Of a stretch of 7,669 nucleotides of DNA, positions 6,871 to 7,669 are shown in pieces. The stretch is from Gammaproteobacteria bacterium (GTDB lineage Bacteria; Pseudomonadota; Gammaproteobacteria; UBA9339). The position numbers and the translations under genes were made by a program. The DNA lies in NCBI GenBank assembly GCA_018814965.1, contig JAHIYS010000232.1, forward strand, positions 1-7,669, written 5' to 3'. Positions within the stretch are counted from its first letter, which is position 1; each line of letters begins with the position of its first letter. The notes beneath the pieces were generated by a model. The model searched no databases. It was not told the DNA's origin and saw only the letters and a list, made by a program, of their open reading frames with translations.

Positions 6871-6913
6871 TGAGGGTAACGAATTGATTTGTGGCGCAAG
6901 TAGAAGCTGATAT

Positions 6914-6970
6914 TCTTGAATTGTTCTATCCCTGGGTTGCCACGCTTACTTCGTAAGCTCGCAATGACGC
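6914..6970 (+). repeat. 57-bp direct repeat, copy 2
   Basis: This is the second copy of 6738-6794 with a single difference, G6936, which turns one outer stem pair (A-T) into a G-T wobble. The inner GCTTAC/GTAAGC hairpin is unchanged. On the minus strand it lies downstream of the ygfX-like gene and could help end that transcript. Confidence 0.9.
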
Positions 6971-7022
6971 GAATCCTTTCATTTGTCTTTATTATAAATA
7001 AACTCAAAAATTGTGGGAATCC

Positions 7023-7036
7023 TTCAGGACTTGACC
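7023..7036 (-). repeat. Right terminal inverted repeat
   Basis: The sequence is TTCAGGACTTGACC, the inverse of 6731-6744 with one mismatch. It ends 3 nt from the stop codon of the ygfX-like gene at 7040-7042. Confidence 0.6.
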
Positions 7037-7039
7037 ACT

Positions 7040-7462
7040 TTATAACCTAAGCAACATTTTGAGTTTTATAAAATCATTTTTTGGCAACATCGATCGCCAA
7101 ATGGGTATGGATATTTTCGAGCTTGTTGTTTTTATGGTAAAAGTCATTATCACCAAATAATCCGAAACAAAGGTAGGATGGTTAATAAATGCTATAAATT
7201 GCTCTTCAGATTTCATTTTCAAAACCCATTCCCCTTTTCCGCTTGGACATAATTCTACTATTGATTCATTATCACTTAATAAAACATAACCTCGCATAAT
7301 TACGATCGAACTAATCAGAATACAACCTGTTATAACAAACCACATCCAAAAATAAATGCTTATAAAACAAATGGATATGGCGACTCCGAAATGGATTAAT
7401 AAAAAAAAGACTCCAAATCCGGCTGAGGCTTGCAATTTAAACCTTGAATGTAGTAACTTCAT
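7040..7462 (-). CDS. YgfX-like small inner-membrane protein
   Basis: This 140-residue protein begins with a short polar segment carrying L-L-H-S-R-F-K-L. Two adjoining membrane helices follow (about 15-35 and 37-56), then a cytoplasmic beta-rich tail. The tail has a lone W79 (GEWVL), the SDYLVIMTF strand and the ending I-P-I-W-R-S-M-L-P-K-N-D-F-I-K-L-K-M-L-L. That plan, and especially the ending (compare D-S-M/L...F-R-R-L-R-x-x-L), fits the YgfX/CptA family. E. coli YgfX has been described as a membrane toxin paired with SdhE, a role still debated; no sdhE is visible here. No clear ribosome site precedes the ATG, so the start is less certain, though the N-terminal S-x-x-L pattern is in place. 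A minus-strand AATAAT with TTGTAC 17 nt upstream lies in the divergent spacer. Family assignment is by pattern only. Confidence 0.65.
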   Translation of the reverse strand: MKLLHSRFKLQASAGFGVFFLLIHFGVAISICFISIYFWMWFVITGCILISSIVIMRGYVLLSDNESIVELCPSGKGEWVLKMKSEEQFIAFINHPTFVSDYLVIMTFTIKTTSSKISIPIWRSMLPKNDFIKLKMLLRL

Positions 7463-7519
7463 TTGGCAAAAAGTATGATAAAATCGCTATTATTAATTGA
7501 TAAATCAAGGAGTACAACA
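7463..7519. promoter_or_regulatory. Divergent promoter region between the ygfX-like and DUF4389 genes
   Basis: This 57-nt spacer separates two divergent start codons, so it should hold both promoters. On the plus strand, TTGGCA (7463-7468) and TATTAT (7488-7493) are 19 nt apart. On the minus strand, TTGTAC and AATAAT are 17 nt apart. AAGGAG (7507-7512) is the ribosome site for the rightward gene. A small palindrome, TTGAT-AA-ATCAA, lies at 7497-7508 and overlaps the start of that ribosome site. Confidence 0.4.
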
Positions 7520-7669
7520 ATGCAAAAAGACCTAAAGGAAAAACTACTAGTAAAAGAAAAATGGATCAGGGGCCTATTAATGTTACTTTTTGCGGTAATC
7601 AAATATATTGTCTCGTTTTTAATTTATATAATTGCTCTTTTTCAATTTGTAACTGACCTATTGACTGGA
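7520..7669 (+). CDS. DUF4389-type membrane protein, N-terminal fragment
   Basis: Fifty codons are visible before the window ends. The peptide opens with a charged stretch (MQKDLKEKLLVKEKW), then I-R-G-L-L-M-L-L-F-A-V-I-K-Y, then a long hydrophobic helix ending ALFQFVTDLLTG. The R-G-L-x-M-L-L-F-A-x-I core and the L-F-Q-F-x-x-x-L-x-T-G ending are typical of DUF4389 proteins, small proteobacterial inner-membrane proteins of unknown function. AAGGAG sits 7 nt before the ATG, a strong start signal. The gene is divergent from the ygfX-like gene. The rest of the protein, usually a second short hydrophilic part, is outside the window. Confidence 0.75.
   Translation, partial: MQKDLKEKLLVKEKWIRGLLMLLFAVIKYIVSFLIYIIALFQFVTDLLTG

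Larger units (their letters stand above)
6731..7036 (+). mobile_element. 306-bp MITE-like element with terminal inverted repeats
   Basis: The left end GGTCAAGTCTTGAA (6731-6744) matches the reverse complement of the right end (7023-7036) at 13 of 14 bases. Between them are three copies of a palindromic repeat. There is no credible coding capacity: an 85-codon minus-strand frame here simply translates the repeats. The element fills nearly the whole gap between tdh and the ygfX-like gene, starting 14 nt after one stop codon and ending 3 nt after the other. I see no clear target-site duplication. Ends of the GGGGTCAAGTCTTG kind recall sequences flanking REP-associated (Y1/IS200-like) transposase genes. 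That is from memory, and no transposase is present. It could instead be a fixed cluster of intergenic palindromes. Confidence 0.5.

Noticed and set aside
6738..6970. CRISPR-like array
   Set aside because: Only two direct copies with a 119-bp gap plus one inverted, diverged copy; unit and spacing do not fit CRISPR and no cas genes are present.
6750..7007. 85-codon minus-strand open frame inside the repeat element
   Set aside because: It is a translation of the palindromic repeats (for example LLRRYAPRND), with no ribosome site, and it lies wholly within the MITE-like element.

Overview
The window reads as AT-rich chromosomal DNA of a gammaproteobacterium. The pairing of pilT with a type IVa pilin, the kbl-tdh pair, a YgfX-like protein and a DUF4389 protein all fit that class. 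The AT-richness and a dispersed palindromic repeat would suit a Legionellales/Coxiella-like or other host-associated lineage, but this is an inference from style, not a sequence match.

Layout, left to right. The 5' end of a pilT-type gene (pilus retraction ATPase) runs leftward off the edge (1-100). Divergent from it is a type IVa pilin of the MshA kind (389-820), followed by a strong intrinsic terminator (852-889) and then a large STT3-family oligosaccharyltransferase (932-3517). Next is a tightly packed rightward cluster: an RMND1/DUF155 protein (3673-4473), kbl (4485-5675) and tdh (5691-6716). The spacer after tdh is almost entirely a 306-bp element with 14-bp terminal inverted repeats (6731-7036). 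It holds two near-identical 57-bp direct copies and one inverted, diverged copy of a palindromic repeat. A YgfX-like membrane protein (7040-7462, minus strand) faces it. A DUF4389-type membrane protein (from 7520, plus strand) runs off the right edge.

How the genes fit together. Tdh and Kbl convert L-threonine plus NAD+ and CoA to glycine plus acetyl-CoA through 2-amino-3-ketobutyrate; the membrane-anchored DUF155 gene sits 11 bp upstream and is probably co-transcribed with them. The pilin and the STT3 protein look like a substrate-enzyme pair. The pilin carries two N-X-T sequons, and the STT3 protein has the family's catalytic carboxylates, a modified WWDYG motif (WWEIG) and a C-terminal region that resembles archaeal AglB more than Campylobacter PglB.

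The most interesting part of the window is therefore a possible pilin N-glycosylation module built around an archaeal-type oligosaccharyltransferase in a gammaproteobacterium. No lipid-linked glycan biosynthesis or flippase genes are visible here, so the glycan source is unknown.
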